Assembly: GCA_033439795.1 (NCBI GenBank) | Contig: JAUTDP010000016.1 | Location: forward strand, 310,001 to 374,000 | DNA from: Sordaria brevicollis | Lineage: Eukaryota > Ascomycota > Sordariomycetes > Sordariales > Sordariaceae | Direction of reading: 5' to 3' | Length of the DNA stretch: 64,000 nucleotides | Shown: one piece after another, positions 22,493 to 34,532 of the stretch | Position numbering within the stretch: position 1 is the first letter of the stretch | Layout of the letters: every line of letters starts with the position of its first letter | The notes under the pieces: generated by a model | Seen by the model: the letters and a program-made list of their open reading frames with translations, nothing else | Databases searched by the model: none | Told to the model about the DNA's origin: nothing | Program-made: the position numbers and the translations under genes

Positions 22493-24292
22493 ATGGGCGG
22501 CGGCGGTCCCCAATCTGACAATGCCATCCACCGGATGGCCATGGATGACCCCATTCCATGGTGGAAGAAGCCTCATCTGCGAAACATGTACCTATTGCTT
22601 TTCCCCTGTGTCATTGGTATTGAGATGACCTCTGGGTTCGATTCGCAGATTATCAACTCTGCGCAGTTGCTGCCTGCTTGGAAAGAATGTGAGTTTTGCC
22701 TCAACAGCAACATAATGCAGAAGCTAATGATGACCCAGACTTCGGTCATCCAACCGGTGCCTACAACGGAATTCTCGCTTCTGCTCTTCCTCTCGGCTCC
22801 GTCCTCGGTCTTCCCTTCATTCCTCTGATCAACGATAAACTCGGTCGCAGGTGGTGCATCATGTTTGGTTCCTGCATCATGATTATTGGCACATTCATCC
22901 AAGGCTTCTCCACGAACGGTATGTTTACTGCTGTGATCACTTAGGGCTCTTGCTGACATTCACAGCCCCCATGTACATCATTGCCCGTGCCATCATCGGT
23001 TTCGGTCTACCCTACGCCATCGTAGCTGGCTCCTGTCTGATTGGCGAACTGGCATACCCCAAGGAACGTCCCATTCTCACCTCCCTCTTCAACGCTTGCT
23101 ACTTCATCGGCGCCATTGTAGCCGCTGGTTGCACTTTTGGTACTCAACAAATCAAGAACGACTGGTCTTGGCGAATCCCCTCCCTTCTTCAAATGGCCCC
23201 TTCCCTCCTGCAAGTCTTCTTTGTCTTCTTCCTTCCGGAATCCCCTAGATACTTGATGAGCAAGGATCGCATGGAGGAAGCCAAGGCAGTGCTCATCCGT
23301 TACCATGCCGAAGGAAACGCCGACAGCGAGTTCGTCAAAGCGGAAATCGCCGAGATCAAGGTCACTCTCGAGATCGAGCTGGAGCATTCGAAGCAGTCCT
23401 GGGCCGATATGATCCGGACCGCCGGTATGCGTCGCCGCGTGCTCATCGGCTCTTTGCTTGGCCTTTTCACTCAACTCTCCGGCAACGTCGTCATCTCTTA
23501 CTTCCTGGGAGACGTCCTCAAGTTGATCGGCTACACGGACCCCAGCTTCCAAACCAAGTACAACCTGGGCAACCAATGCTGGAGTTTGGTCTGCGGCGTC
23601 AGTGCCGCCTTGGTGGTCATGAGGTTCCGCCGCAGGACCATGTACCTAACGGGCATCTTCTCCATCCTGGCGGTCTACGTCGGCTGGACAGTCTGTACCG
23701 CGGTGTTCATTGCGCACAGAAACCCCGTGGCGGCCAAGTTCAGTTTGTTCTGGATCTACGCTTACAGTCCGGCTTATAACTTGTGCTTTAACGCTCTTAC
23801 CTACAGTGAGTCTCCCATCACCCCTCTTGTTTCTGATCAGATGCTAACAAAAGACAGCCTACCTGGTCGAAATCTTCCCCTACGCCCAACGCGCCCGCGG
23901 CATCGCCATCTTCCAGTTCTGGGGCAAGGCCGCGCAGTTTTTCGGCACCAACGTCAACCCGATTGGCACCCAGGCCATCGGGTGGAAGTACCTGCTGGTG
24001 TACTGCTGCTGGATCTTTGTGGAGGCGGCGCTTATTTGGTTCTTGTGGCCTGAGACGTCGAATAGGAGTTTGGAGGAGTTGGCTTTCTGTGAGTGTCCCC
24101 TAACCGTGGCTTCGTGTTGACAGGGTTGAGAAAGGTCCGTGATGGTGAACAGTTGCTAACAATCATGGTGTGACTGCAGTGTTCGAAGATAAGGAAGACC
24201 TGGCGCAGTTGCAGCAGAAGAGGGTCGAGACTGAACATGCGGTGGGGGAGGATGATGAGAAGCATGCTGTTGTGAATGAGAAGCAGGTGTGA
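22493..24292 (+). CDS. MFS sugar transporter
   Basis: Five exons: 22493-22688, 22739-22918, 22966-23805, 23858-24088, 24180-24292. Introns are 50, 47, 52 and 91 bp, all GT-AG; total 519 residues, frame continuous at every junction. Major facilitator, sugar porter family: the N-terminal segment carries GFDSQIINS, the WKEYFGHPTG loop is rebuilt across intron 1, and DKLGRR matches the loop 2-3 signature. PESPRYLMSK (216-225) is the central-loop PESPR signature, and PETSNRSLEE marks the end of TM12. About 12 hydrophobic segments are visible. Fungal relatives carry hexoses, pentoses or lactose; the exact sugar cannot be told. The C-terminal tail is acidic and cytosolic. Confidence 0.92.
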
Positions 24293-25533
24293 GTAACGGC
24301 CCGGTAGTGAGAGAGCAGTAGGAACGAAGGGTGAGAGTCGTCATACGACAATCCCTACGTCGGTCGGAAAACCCAAGTCCGACCCATGGAGGCTTGACGG
24401 TGGTACGCATTGTACGACGTCGGAACTCCAAGTCCGAGGGTACCTCTAACCAAACGGTGGCTGGAGATGTCACAGTGTTATTTTTGGCTACTCTACAATT
24501 GGAAGCCTGTCAATCTGACCTCAAGCGAAGTGCATGTGCTTCTTCTGGCCTGTGTGTTGTGCCTGGATTGTGGCGCACTTTGTTCCTTGATTGTTCCTGA
24601 GACAACGACGCGTGGGCTGTCTCTTTGTTCGGTGTGGAGGGGTGGGACAAAGGGGTAACCCGAGAGCCAGGACAAAGGAATTGCTTGTGATCTTCTTGGA
24701 GATGCAGGGTCTCTGGGTGTTTGGCTCTTGGGGTTGAACTACCGAACAATCGTAGCGATTGGTATCTTGTGTAGTGGAAGTTTTGCTGTGCTTGCCCTGG
24801 GTTATGTTGCGATGTGTATTGGAGGGTGCTGGTGATGGCTTCAAGAACGATTTGATACTCGAGTTTGAGAACCATTCAATCTCCTCCCATTCGCACGATC
24901 GTTGCGCTGTAATATATTCCCCTTTAATCGTCCTTGCTCATCATACCGACGCTAACAATCCCAACAGGCCGCCAGTCTCGCCGTCTTTCATCACGACACC
25001 TGCACCATCACTCACAAACCTCATCAACATTGCCAACCCATTCCTCTCAACCCCTCTCGCCATCAATCCTTTTTGTCTTCCTCACCCTTTCCACTGTTCA
25101 CGAGTCATCACTAAGCCATGGCAGCCAACCACCACACCGTCTTGGCGTCCCTGGCCTCAGTGGCCTGGTGACTCGCACCAGCACAATCTCAACAAGCGGC
25201 AATCCGCTTAGTATTGTGCTGTTTACATCTTCTTTCACCCCTTTTACCCCTGAGAAAAGCATATAATCTGCAACCAACCAACAGAACCCCAGCCAGGGGG
25301 GACGGTCGTTAGTTTTTCTGATAGTTTGCCTGGTCAAGTCCAGTCCTGTCTCACTCTAGTCGCAAACATTGACAACATCGATCGCTCACTACGTACAGAC
25401 ATTCGCTCGTTCGTTCGTTCTAGACTACGACGCAAAAAAGCAAGACCACCTACCCTGCCCAGGACAGGTCCTTTGCGGGAGGCCATTCGTTTAGGTGATA
25501 CATCACTTACTTCTACAACCACGTACACGAGAG
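24293..25533. other. intergenic, no gene seen
   Basis: No supported frame. Contains one GGTACCTCTAAC motif (about 24437-24449). The right half is probably the promoter and 5' leader of the secreted protein gene. Confidence 0.5.
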
Positions 25534-26769
25534 ATGCAGTACCCCAAGTCAATGCCAGCTAGGCACGGTGCTACAGCAAACACCAAGACGGTCGTTTTGG
25601 GTTTGGGTTTGTTGATGGCTGCTCCTGGTGTTTGGCTTCCACTTGTCAACGCCGCTCCGGCTTCGGGTCCGGCTTCGGCTTCGGGGGGTGTTAGTCTCGA
25701 TGCTATCGCTTCTACCAACAACAACAACAACAACAATCATGTAGAAGCCAAAAGCCTTGACAATACTTCCATCGTCGCCAAAAGAGATAACGGTACCACT
25801 ACTACAAAGGTAGATTACGGCGAGGAAGACCCCTGGCTAATGCCCAACGACAAGTTCTACGAGCATTTCCTGGACGACTACTGGACCAAACGGAGCCAGT
25901 CGTCGGCGCATGCAAGGTCGAGTCTTGTTGGGTTGGCGCAGAGGAAGAAGAGGACGGTTCCTACCTATGATGCTGGTATGTCATTCAATTCCCTTCACAC
26001 CCAAAGTCCCTTCACACAACATAACCACAACCACAATAGAACAACAAACACCAAGAAAAAAAAAAGGAAAGAAAAACACATAGCTAACAAAAGTAACAAA
26101 ACCACAGCCCTCTACTGCGGCATCTTCTCCACCGGCTACATGGAAACCCTCGACGCCCTCCTCTGGGACTTCAAAAAAACCAACAACATAATCAACTACA
26201 TCATCGGCTGGCGCGAATGCCGGCGTCTCGCCTGCAAGGACACCTCGGGCATCTACATCTGCAACGACACCACGCAAACCGTCCGGGTGACCGGCCAGCG
26301 GGTGTACGACTTGGGGAAAATCCCCAGCGACAACTGCTGCCACCAGGGGCCCGCCGACGCGCCCACCAAGAAAGCCGGACATGGGATGTCAGGGCAAAAG
26401 TTCACGGGGACGGGGTTTAATGTGATATTGGCGTATGCGAACTGTAATTTTGGGGAGAAGGAGTACAGGCCTAGCAAGGGACCGCCGGATAATCCGTGGG
26501 GACCGAATCAGGAGTGTGTGACGGAGTTTTTTGGGCTGAGTCCGAGTCCGACGAATGATCAGGTTTATAATCCGTTGCCGAGGAGAGGTGTGGTGGAAGA
26601 TGGGGGAAAGAAGAGGGGGGAAAGGATAGTGGTGGAAGAGCCGGAGTGGGAGTTGGTGGATGATGGGACGGGGATTATGGATTTGGTGGAGAAGAGGGGA
26701 GGACAGAAAAAGAAGAGGGAGTTGGTTAAGGTTGATGAGGATGAGGCGAGGTTGATGAGGAGGATGTGA
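25534..26769 (+). CDS. secreted protein of unknown function
   Basis: Two exons, 25534-25975 and 26108-26769, with a 132-bp intron (GTATGT...CCACAG); protein 367 residues. The N-terminus is basic followed by a hydrophobic segment (VVLGLGLLMAAPGVWLPLV, about 19-37) ending in NAAPAS, a plausible signal peptide. An Asn-run and two Lys-Arg sites (VAKRDN; RKKRTVP) suggest Kex2-type processing. The C-terminal domain after the intron has eight cysteines (LYCG, REC, LAC, YIC, NCC, ANC, QEC) and looks like the folded part; the tail is Lys/Glu/Asp-rich. Family not recognised. The intron has no in-frame stop, so unspliced RNA would encode 44 extra residues. An upstream in-frame extension to 25495 lacks a convincing start. 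Confidence 0.7.
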   Translation: MQYPKSMPARHGATANTKTVVLGLGLLMAAPGVWLPLVNAAPASGPASASGGVSLDAIASTNNNNNNNHVEAKSLDNTSIVAKRDNGTTTTKVDYGEEDPWLMPNDKFYEHFLDDYWTKRSQSSAHARSSLVGLAQRKKRTVPTYDAGMSFNSLHTQSPFTQHNHNHNRTTNTKKKKRKEKHIANKSNKTTALYCGIFSTGYMETLDALLWDFKKTNNIINYIIGWRECRRLACKDTSGIYICNDTTQTVRVTGQRVYDLGKIPSDNCCHQGPADAPTKKAGHGMSGQKFTGTGFNVILAYANCNFGEKEYRPSKGPPDNPWGPNQECVTEFFGLSPSPTNDQVYNPLPRRGVVEDGGKKRGERIVVEEPEWELVDDGTGIMDLVEKRGGQKKKRELVKVDEDEARLMRRM

Positions 26770-29700
26770 GGATGGGAGGATGGGATGTGGAAGTTGGGGG
26801 AGAAAAGGTAAAGGAGGGAGGAGAGAGAGAGGACGGGAGTGATGGAAGATGGGTGTCGTTTTTCTTTTCGTTGTATTAAAATTCTTTTGAGAAGTTGTTG
26901 TTTGAGATGCCTGTACGATACTGGGTAGGCCCGTTCTTTTCTTTTTTGGGGAGACACGAGGGGATATGAAGTTGTCGTCGTCGTCGTCGTCGTCGTTAGC
27001 CTTCGCCTTTTTCCCAGATACCAAGAAATCCAGTTTCCATCTTTAGCTACCCTTCACGTTATCAGATCTTAATCTCACGCGTGGCCAATCAATGTCGTAT
27101 CCAGTCAAATTGGCTCTTCCACCATTTTTCGTTCCTGAATGTCCCTCTCACAGTCTTGTCGTTTTGGGAAGGTGAAGGGTAGCATGAGGCGACTATCATC
27201 TGTAGGTTACCTTTGGTGACGCCGCACCATACTGCGCACTGCACGGAACGACGACGTGCATTGTGCATGAGTGCATCCAGCTAGTAACAGGGGGGAATAA
27301 ACGCGGGGGAACACAAGAGATATGTAGCGGAAAAGGGTTCGAATGAGCTTCTTTTTCTGGGGTTGTACGCTACATACCAAGGCCTTTTCTTTCTGTGATG
27401 TTGACTCCAGACCCATGATAGGAAGTTCCTTGGTGTTGTGGCACGGTGTTCTTGGCTTTGAGTCTTCAGGTTGTTATTGTTAAAGACCAAGGAAAGATGC
27501 CCCGTGAATACATCATGTAGGTACTGTCACTCTGTTAGTGCAACTATCTCTGCAGTAGCGTTTTTGATAGTGGATGGGGAGAAAGAGGAAGTTGCAAAAG
27601 GCTACCAGCGTCATTCTTTTCCTTTTTTCCAACTTCCATTCCTTTGGTCCTTCCACTCAAGACATGTGGTTGGTCCCGTCGTCCATGTGGTCCAACCTTG
27701 TCCACGTGCCATTGCTGAAAAACCATTGGTTGACTTGTTTTTCAATATTCGCCTTTGGGAGGCTTGTTTCACAACTTTTGTAACGGGCAGTCAGTTCTTC
27801 AATTTGGTTCATGTAGCCAGCAGGGACGTTGCCTATCGAATACGATATCGAAACCAGCGAACATCTGCTTTGGGGAACAAAAACCAATTTGCCTCTTGGC
27901 TGGACATTCGAGCCATTTGAGGAAACTCACTGACTGGTAAAAGTATCAAAAGCATGTCGGTGATTGCGAACCAGAGGGGGCAGACCAATTGCTGATTCGA
28001 GTTGCAATAGTCGCCTCAACATCTGTCTTCCACATGTGCACCACCACCACGGTTTTGACGAATCCAGGTTCGCCAACCTTCCCTTCCCGGCTTGCCCTGT
28101 TGGTTGAACCCCCCGCGGTCCGCGCCACTTCCCCTTGATGGCTTGCTTACCTATGGACATACCGAACACCCATCCTCCAGTTGAACCCGACGACTCACCA
28201 CCTCCATCATTCAAACACGGGCCGTGATGCCAAAAGTGGAATGTGTGAACTGTGAGCAACACCGCAGAAAGCCATCGTGTCAAGCCACCATGTACAGGTC
28301 CAGGCAAAATGGAGCATGAAACGGGGAAACCCGTGTCGACGTAGGCCCGGTTATCGTGTGTTCGTTCGTGCTTGGTGAGAAGCTTGTCAGTTCATGAGGG
28401 GGAATGCAACCCTCTTTTGTTCGTCTTGGTGATGACTCTGCTGGTGGAAAGTTGAAAGCAACTGCCTTTTTGTCTACAAAACCCGGGCGCTACTGAATAC
28501 CTACTATGCAAACAGGGGACTTTCAGAGTTGGAAAGAGGGGCACTTGTTAGTAACAATGAGGGGCCGAAACAACGCCAGCGCCCAGCGGGCCACTAAAAT
28601 ACAAAGCTAGAAATGCCCAGCTCCCTTATCGAGCGATTATCGAGCGCAATCGCAGATGTTGATCGGGCTTGGCAACTGCCCGATTAGGGAGGTTTCATTG
28701 GCAGGGCATGTCTACCATGTCACCCAACCAACCATCGGTCGCTAATACCAGGCTCAGCAGCAGCGCACTTACAGGACACCATCGATAAACCCGCAGTGGG
28801 CACCCAGCCAGTTGAGACACTGGAGAGAGAAAAGTTCTACGGTTGGAGACTTGGAGGTGGAGGGGGGCAGATCGGCATCGGTTCGGTTACTGGGTCGAGG
28901 GGTTTAGCGTAGTGCTTGTTCCTGCCAACTGCCGCTTTGGAGGAATGATTGGTCACAGCGGAAATGGAGGCGAGGATGGAATATGGGAAGTATGTCCGCG
29001 CCGAACTCGGGGTTTGACACAGTTGACACAGAGAGAGAAAAGAGATTGAAGGAGTCTCTTGACTGAAGAATTCCTGCGGTTTGTACAGGTAACATGACTC
29101 CAACCAAAACATAAACGACAAAAGTCGGGGACGGCAAGAGATGAAATGGAACCAAAAGCCAAGGTGAGAAAAAAGCACAGCCTATTCAATTTATAGCCAA
29201 TATACTTGCTGACACTAGCATCAGCTCTGCATATAGCTACATGCCTAAGTATTGTTCTCACCAGGCAAACAATCAACACAAACACTTGGTACTACTAGGT
29301 ACTAGCCGAGTGGCAGGGCTCTCAACGACCAGGGACGACCAGGGACGTGGTGGTGCCTCACGACAGCTGTGGCGTCAACTCCATGAACCATGGGCCACAA
29401 TGCTGTGCTCTTGTGTGTATGTGTGTGTGTGTTTCCTCGGGTTTACCCTGTATGGCATCCACTCCCCTGATCGGCAGAGAGTAGAGGTATGTACCTAGGT
29501 ACCACCACTTCGACACAACAACCACTCACCCACTGTGGCCAGCCTCATGTGAGATGCGGCCTGCAATGACACCCCAGATAGCCGAACCCAAAGGCCGCCC
29601 CTAGGATCCGATTGGGAAGGTTGTCGGATTTGACCTTCCAGAACCTGTCGACTGCACCGAAACATGTCCATCCCAATGTTATCACGGCCCAAGATGCATG

Positions 29701-29900
29701 GCGTTTGACCTCCTCTGTGAAGACAGCCCCAACAGTCAACACCGATGGATCCATCTTGTATAAAGACTCGATCATGACCACTCCCATCTCATGAGATTTC
29801 CTCTTCTTCAGGTCATCCTCTCCATCATCATCCATCTCATCCAGACAATCCATCTTTTCACAAAGGGATCACTCCTCCTTCTTTCTCTTCATCATCCATC
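26770..29900. other. intergenic, no gene seen
   Basis: A 3.1-kb gene-poor stretch. It holds a (GTC)n microsatellite (about 26971-26997), a (TG)n tract near 29415-29430, and a GTACCTAGGTACC motif (about 29491-29503). No frame or splice chain with recognisable content was found on either strand. Confidence 0.45.
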
Positions 29901-30910
29901 ATGCAGATCAAGTCTCTCCTCCTCGCGGCCGCTGCTGCCCCGGCCGCCCTTGGCGCCGCCGTCAGCGTCAAGCCCTTCAACTGCGGTACTGATTCTCCCT
30001 CGCGCCAGCACGTCCAGATGACCAAGGAGCTCGCCGAGAAGGAGGCTGCCTTTGCTGCTGCCGGCGGTATCTCTGCCCAGGCCACCATCAACGTCAACGT
30101 CTACATCCACGTCGTTGCCTCTTCCACCTCTCTCTCCGATGGTTACGTTACCGTATGTTTTCTGTTTTTCTTTCCCTTCTCCCCCTCCCCTTCCCATCTC
30201 ACAGTCAACTAACAACACAATCCACACATAGTCCGCCATGATCAACAACCAAGTCTCGGTCCTCAACACCGCCTACGCCCCGCACGGCATCCAGTTCACC
30301 CTCAAGGGCACCGACTACACGGTCAACAGCAACTGGGCCGTCGACGGCTCCGAGCTGGCCATGAAGAAAGCCTTGCGCAAGGGCACCTACAAGGACCTGA
30401 ACCTGTACATCCTCAAGGACCTCGGCGACGCCCTTGGTTACTGCTACTTCCCGACGAGCGTCACCTCCAAGACCAACGACTGGTACTACGACGGCTGCTC
30501 CATTTTGTATTCTACCCTCCCGGGAGGTTCCCTGACCAACTACAACCTCGGCCACACCTCGACGCACGAGGTCGGTCACTGGTTTGGGTTGTATCATACC
30601 TTCCAGGGTGGGTGCACGGGTAATGGCGATTATGTGTCCGATACACCGGCGCAGGCGAGTGCCAGCAGTGGGTGCCCTACTGGTAGGGATTCTTGCCCGA
30701 ACCAGGCTGGACTGGATCCTATTCATAATTATATGGATTATTCTATTGAGTATGTTGTCCCCCCATAACTTTGAATGATGAGATGAGATGGGGGGCAGTG
30801 GCTAACGACGACGAAAAACAAACAGTTCCTGCTACGAAGAGTTCACCGCCGGTCAGCAGACTCGCATGACTTCTTACTTTAACACTTACCGCGCTAATGC
30901 CAAGGTCTAA
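29901..30910 (+). CDS. secreted M43-type metalloprotease (MEP1-like)
   Basis: Three exons: 29901-30152, 30232-30749, 30826-30910; introns 79 and 76 bp, GT-AG; 284 residues. A signal peptide ([20 protein letters not shown]) begins the protein. The zinc motif [11 protein letters not shown] (196-206) gives two His ligands, the catalytic Glu and the third His. The Met-turn is NYMDYS (about 250-255), and paired cysteines flank it, as in pappalysin-family (M43B) fungal extracellular metalloproteases. Length matches that family. The last exon supplies [14 protein letters not shown], closing the catalytic domain. It is expected to be secreted and to cleave extracellular proteins; the substrate is unknown. 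Confidence 0.93.
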
Positions 30911-31661
30911 ATTGGCTCTTAATCACCTTTTCATAACTGATGATGACTCTGCAGCAGTCATTTTAGTTAGGATGGATGGCTTGACTTTGACCATTTGGGC
31001 CGAGAACGTTGTGTGCGTTTGCGGGTCCCTTTTGTATATAAATGTCTTTCCTTTTCTCATGTGCCGGATTTTAATGGATGGAGGTCTGTGTACGTGGGAA
31101 GGATTGATAGATGCCTGATTTTGATGGAATGTCTATAACGATGAGATGATGAAACTGGATAAGAGATGGATGATGATGTAGAGATGGAGTGCTGGATGAT
31201 ACCTGGTGGGACTGGATTGATGGGAAGAGAGAACAACGGGAGTGATACCAAACCAAACCAAACCAAAAATGAAAATCTGAACCCGTCTTTTGACGAAATC
31301 TTGTTGTGTGTTCTCCTGCTGCTGCTTGTTGGCGAATGTGGTGGTGTTAATTGTCTTGTCTGAAGTTCGGTTCAGCTCTCCGTAGCGGGTCGAATGCGCT
31401 GCTTGGTTGTCACGTCAAAGTCGGACGTGTGATGGAAACCAGAATACCTCTAAGCAGCTCCTCTCAGACCACGCAAAAGAATGCTAAAGGCACCTATGCG
31501 AAAGGCAGGGGCATGCAAAGATGACAACCGCCAGGGCACCATGTGGGAATGCCTAGGGTATCTTCAAGCCGTTGAGCGGAGTTTTGCTTGGCGCCGAACG
31601 CGGGGGCATTATGTAACTCGATGCGATGATATGCGATATGCGATATGCGATGCCCGATGTA
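30911..31661. other. intergenic, 3' flank of metalloprotease
   Basis: Holds the protease 3' UTR and a short (GCGATAT)-like tandem patch (about 31621-31655) directly left of the MITE. No gene seen. Confidence 0.5.
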
Positions 31662-32004
31662 CAGTATTGACCCCTGAAAGTGTAATTAATCCGGGCGGCC
31701 GAAATTATTTGCATTTTCTGGGGATTTGCACTTTGGGGACCTAACGTACAGACCCCTGACTAGGCTTGTAGCCATTAGGAGGCGCCTAATTGGAAGGAAA
31801 AGTGGAACCATACACCCCCGGTAACTGGGTATAAGTGTGCTCTCCCACTAAAATTTGACCCCTATAGATGCAAATCTGGTCTATAGGAGTTGCACTTTGC
31901 AGTTTGCAGTTTTTGTATGGTAAAATAATTCCGGCAGCCAAAAAAGTTGCACTTCCTGGGGGTTTTGCAGTTTGGGCGGGTTGCACTTGCAGGGGTCAAT
32001 ACTG
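31662..32004. mobile_element. mariner-like MITE with TA target duplication
   Basis: A 343-bp segment begins CAGTATTGACCCCTG and ends with its reverse complement. The inverted repeat continues imperfectly for about 24 bp (AAGTG(T/C)AA). It is flanked by TA on both sides (31660-31661 and 32005-32006), the target duplication of Tc1/mariner elements, whose ends commonly begin CAGT. The inside also carries two related direct segments (about 31683-31738 and 31920-31978). There is no coding capacity, so it is non-autonomous. Base composition is normal, consistent with being too short to attract RIP. Confidence 0.75.
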
Positions 32005-32380
32005 TATTAAAACGTGCCGTAAAGCTGTGCATCAATTCGCCGAACGTCCCGTTTCCATGCGCAATGAACCGAGTGCGAAACGCTCATGAAGACGGAGCGA
32101 GAAATGCTGATGTCGGTCCCTGCATGCATCTCACAAAAGATTGTGTTGAGAGTGATGGACAGCAGATCCGGCGCCAAGTTTGGTGCGAAATCCAAAAAGC
32201 CGACAGTCATGAACGGGCCAATGGTTCGGTGCAGTGGGAAAGAGGGGTTCGTCGCGGCCGGCAGCCATCTTCCGCTGTACTTCCCGGTGTCTTTCAGCTG
32301 AGGTGTCTGCTGTCTGTTGGCCTGCAAATTGGATAAGGGTCATATAAGCACGAAACTAGACACCAATTTACAAGAACGAA
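32005..32380. other. intergenic between MITE and tRNA-Gly
   Basis: Overlapping short frames only; the last part is the 5' flank of the tRNA gene. Confidence 0.5.
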
Positions 32381-32452
32381 GCGCCAATGGTCTAACGGCT
32401 AGGATTCATCCCTTCCAAGGATGAGGTGGGGGTTCGATTCCCTCTTGGCGCA
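32381..32452 (+). tRNA. tRNA-Gly (anticodon UCC)
   Basis: A full 72-nt cloverleaf without intron. The acceptor stem GCGCCAA pairs with TTGGCGC, discriminator A. The anticodon stem CATCC/GGATG encloses loop CTTCCAA, giving anticodon TCC. The A box (TGGTCTAACGG) and B box (GGTTCGATTCC) are intact. A T-rich pol III terminator follows (TTTT at about 32457 and T9 at about 32466). Confidence 0.95.
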
Positions 32453-33265
32453 ATCATTTTCTCTGTTTTTTTTTGTTTCTTTTTCGCTTTTCCTGGTTGA
32501 TTGTTATTGTATTAGGTTTTGTTCTATAGTTTTGTTTTACATCGTTTTGTTTTTGCATCTAGTTAAAGGAGTGGAATTTGATGCCTGGAAGGTGGAGCGG
32601 CGGAGGTGGTAGTACGTTGTCGAGTTGCTTGCCCTCTTCTTAGATGTGAACGAGGTTTGTGTTGCAACTTCATGTTGTCTTTGGGTTGAACTTCCAATTC
32701 GTTTTATTAACTTCAAGAACTTTGGAAGATGGGATGAACCGGTAGAGCTGGTCTAACCGAGAGATCCACAAGTTCATCTGATGTTTTCTTTGCAGAAGGC
32801 TGGCTACATGCAGTTCTCAGGGCCACATGCTTCGACCTATTAACGATACAGCAAACCACCAATGATAAGTCAAAGTGTTCTCATCAGGCTCAAATTCCTA
32901 TTCAACTTTGTATCGGGATGGGAAGACACTGACGAGTTATCGTTCGGCCGTTGCCAGAAGGGAAGGCACTAGATGCAATACAGACCTACTGACAACCAGT
33001 GTCTCTTTCTTTCTTTGTTTCCTGCACCATTCACATCAGTTCAGCAGCCCAATTCCCTTCGCAATACCAACTCCTAAAGCACACTCTGGCTATCAACAGC
33101 CATCCGAATAGAAGTACGACCCCCGACCCAAGTTGGACCGACCCAGCACCTGGAATCCTAAAGCCAGCGACATCACCGTCGAACCACACCTCCCTTTCGC
33201 CCATCCTGCCACTCATACCATCCTAGCTCAGAGCCTCCCATGACAATCATCCTACACTCCGCCAT
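32453..33265. other. intergenic, no gene seen
   Basis: Begins with a T-rich tRNA terminator region. No convincing frame. The right end is the 3' flank of the 2EXR-type gene. Confidence 0.5.
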
Positions 33266-34498
33266 TCACTGCATCAACCCCGGCCAAGCCTGCGCAAAAT
33301 CCAGCATCAACCCCGCCCCCGACTCTCGGCCATAGTGAGCAGGCGTGCTCGACACCGGCAACGGCACATACACTCTGCTAGGTTCTCCCGTTCCTATACC
33401 CGCCATCTGTATGTGGCTCCCGTCCGGCCTGTCCGTCCCAAAGCCCGTCCCGGAACCCGACCCTGCACCCATTGAGGTTCCCACCGTGGATTCCCCTTCT
33501 GGGACCAGGTTCAACCTGTTTATATCTTGTGTTATGCCCAAGTCCATGCCCAAGTCCATCTCCAGGTTGTTGCTCATACCAACGCCTGAAAGCCATCCCG
33601 CTCTGCCTGTTACTGTGTCCCAGACTCCTGGCATACTGTTAGTACGTCCCGGACCAGTGCCACCTGCAGTACCCGGTCCTGATCCCATCCCAGCTCCAGG
33701 CCCTGCTCCGGCGCCAGCTGCCTGCGATCTTTCCAAAGGCGCCCCATATGCACCCCCCTCAAACCTATCCCCAAACCTATCCCCAAACCCACCACCATAA
33801 GCCCCCATTCCACCATTCATCCCCCCCGCCCGATTCTCATCCCCCCAAATCCTCGTCCACGGTCCATATCCCCCATATGTATTTCCCCCATGCTCATCCC
33901 CATTTCCCATCCCCCTCTCTGGACCTGGACCTCATGGCCATCACGTCTGGCCCTATTCTGTCGAGCAGAAAAAGGGTCGCGGACGCGGTAAAACGTGATT
34001 TTGGCCAGGTCGCGGGGGGTAAGACTCATTGATAACAGTTCGCGGGCTAGGACTTGGTGGGGGGTCAGGAAGGGGGATTGGGATTGGGGGTGGGGGAGAG
34101 GTTGGGGTGCTGGTTGAGCCTGATCATGATCATGAACATACAACCGGGCTCGAACCCCCGCCGCCAACGTCGTATCTGCCTCGTCCTCCTCGTCGTCGTC
34201 ATGACCGGCTCGCTGCTGCTGCTGCTCCTGCTGCTGCTGCTGCCGCCGCTCCTCCATCAGATCAGCCAGCGCGGCTCTAACAAACCTTAACTCCCTCATC
34301 CAACCCCTCTCCACCTCCTTCCTCTCGTCAACCCAGCTCGGGTCCGGCCCCCCCGATGAAAAAAATCTCCACGGGCTGTCGGTCCCGCTGAGCACCGAGT
34401 CGTCGATCACCGTGATGTTTGTGACGCGCAAGATTTTGGCTAGGAGGAGTAAAGCGTTGACGGAGTTGTAAGAGATGGGGTTGAATTCGAGTTGTAGC

Positions 34499-34532
<34 letters not shown>

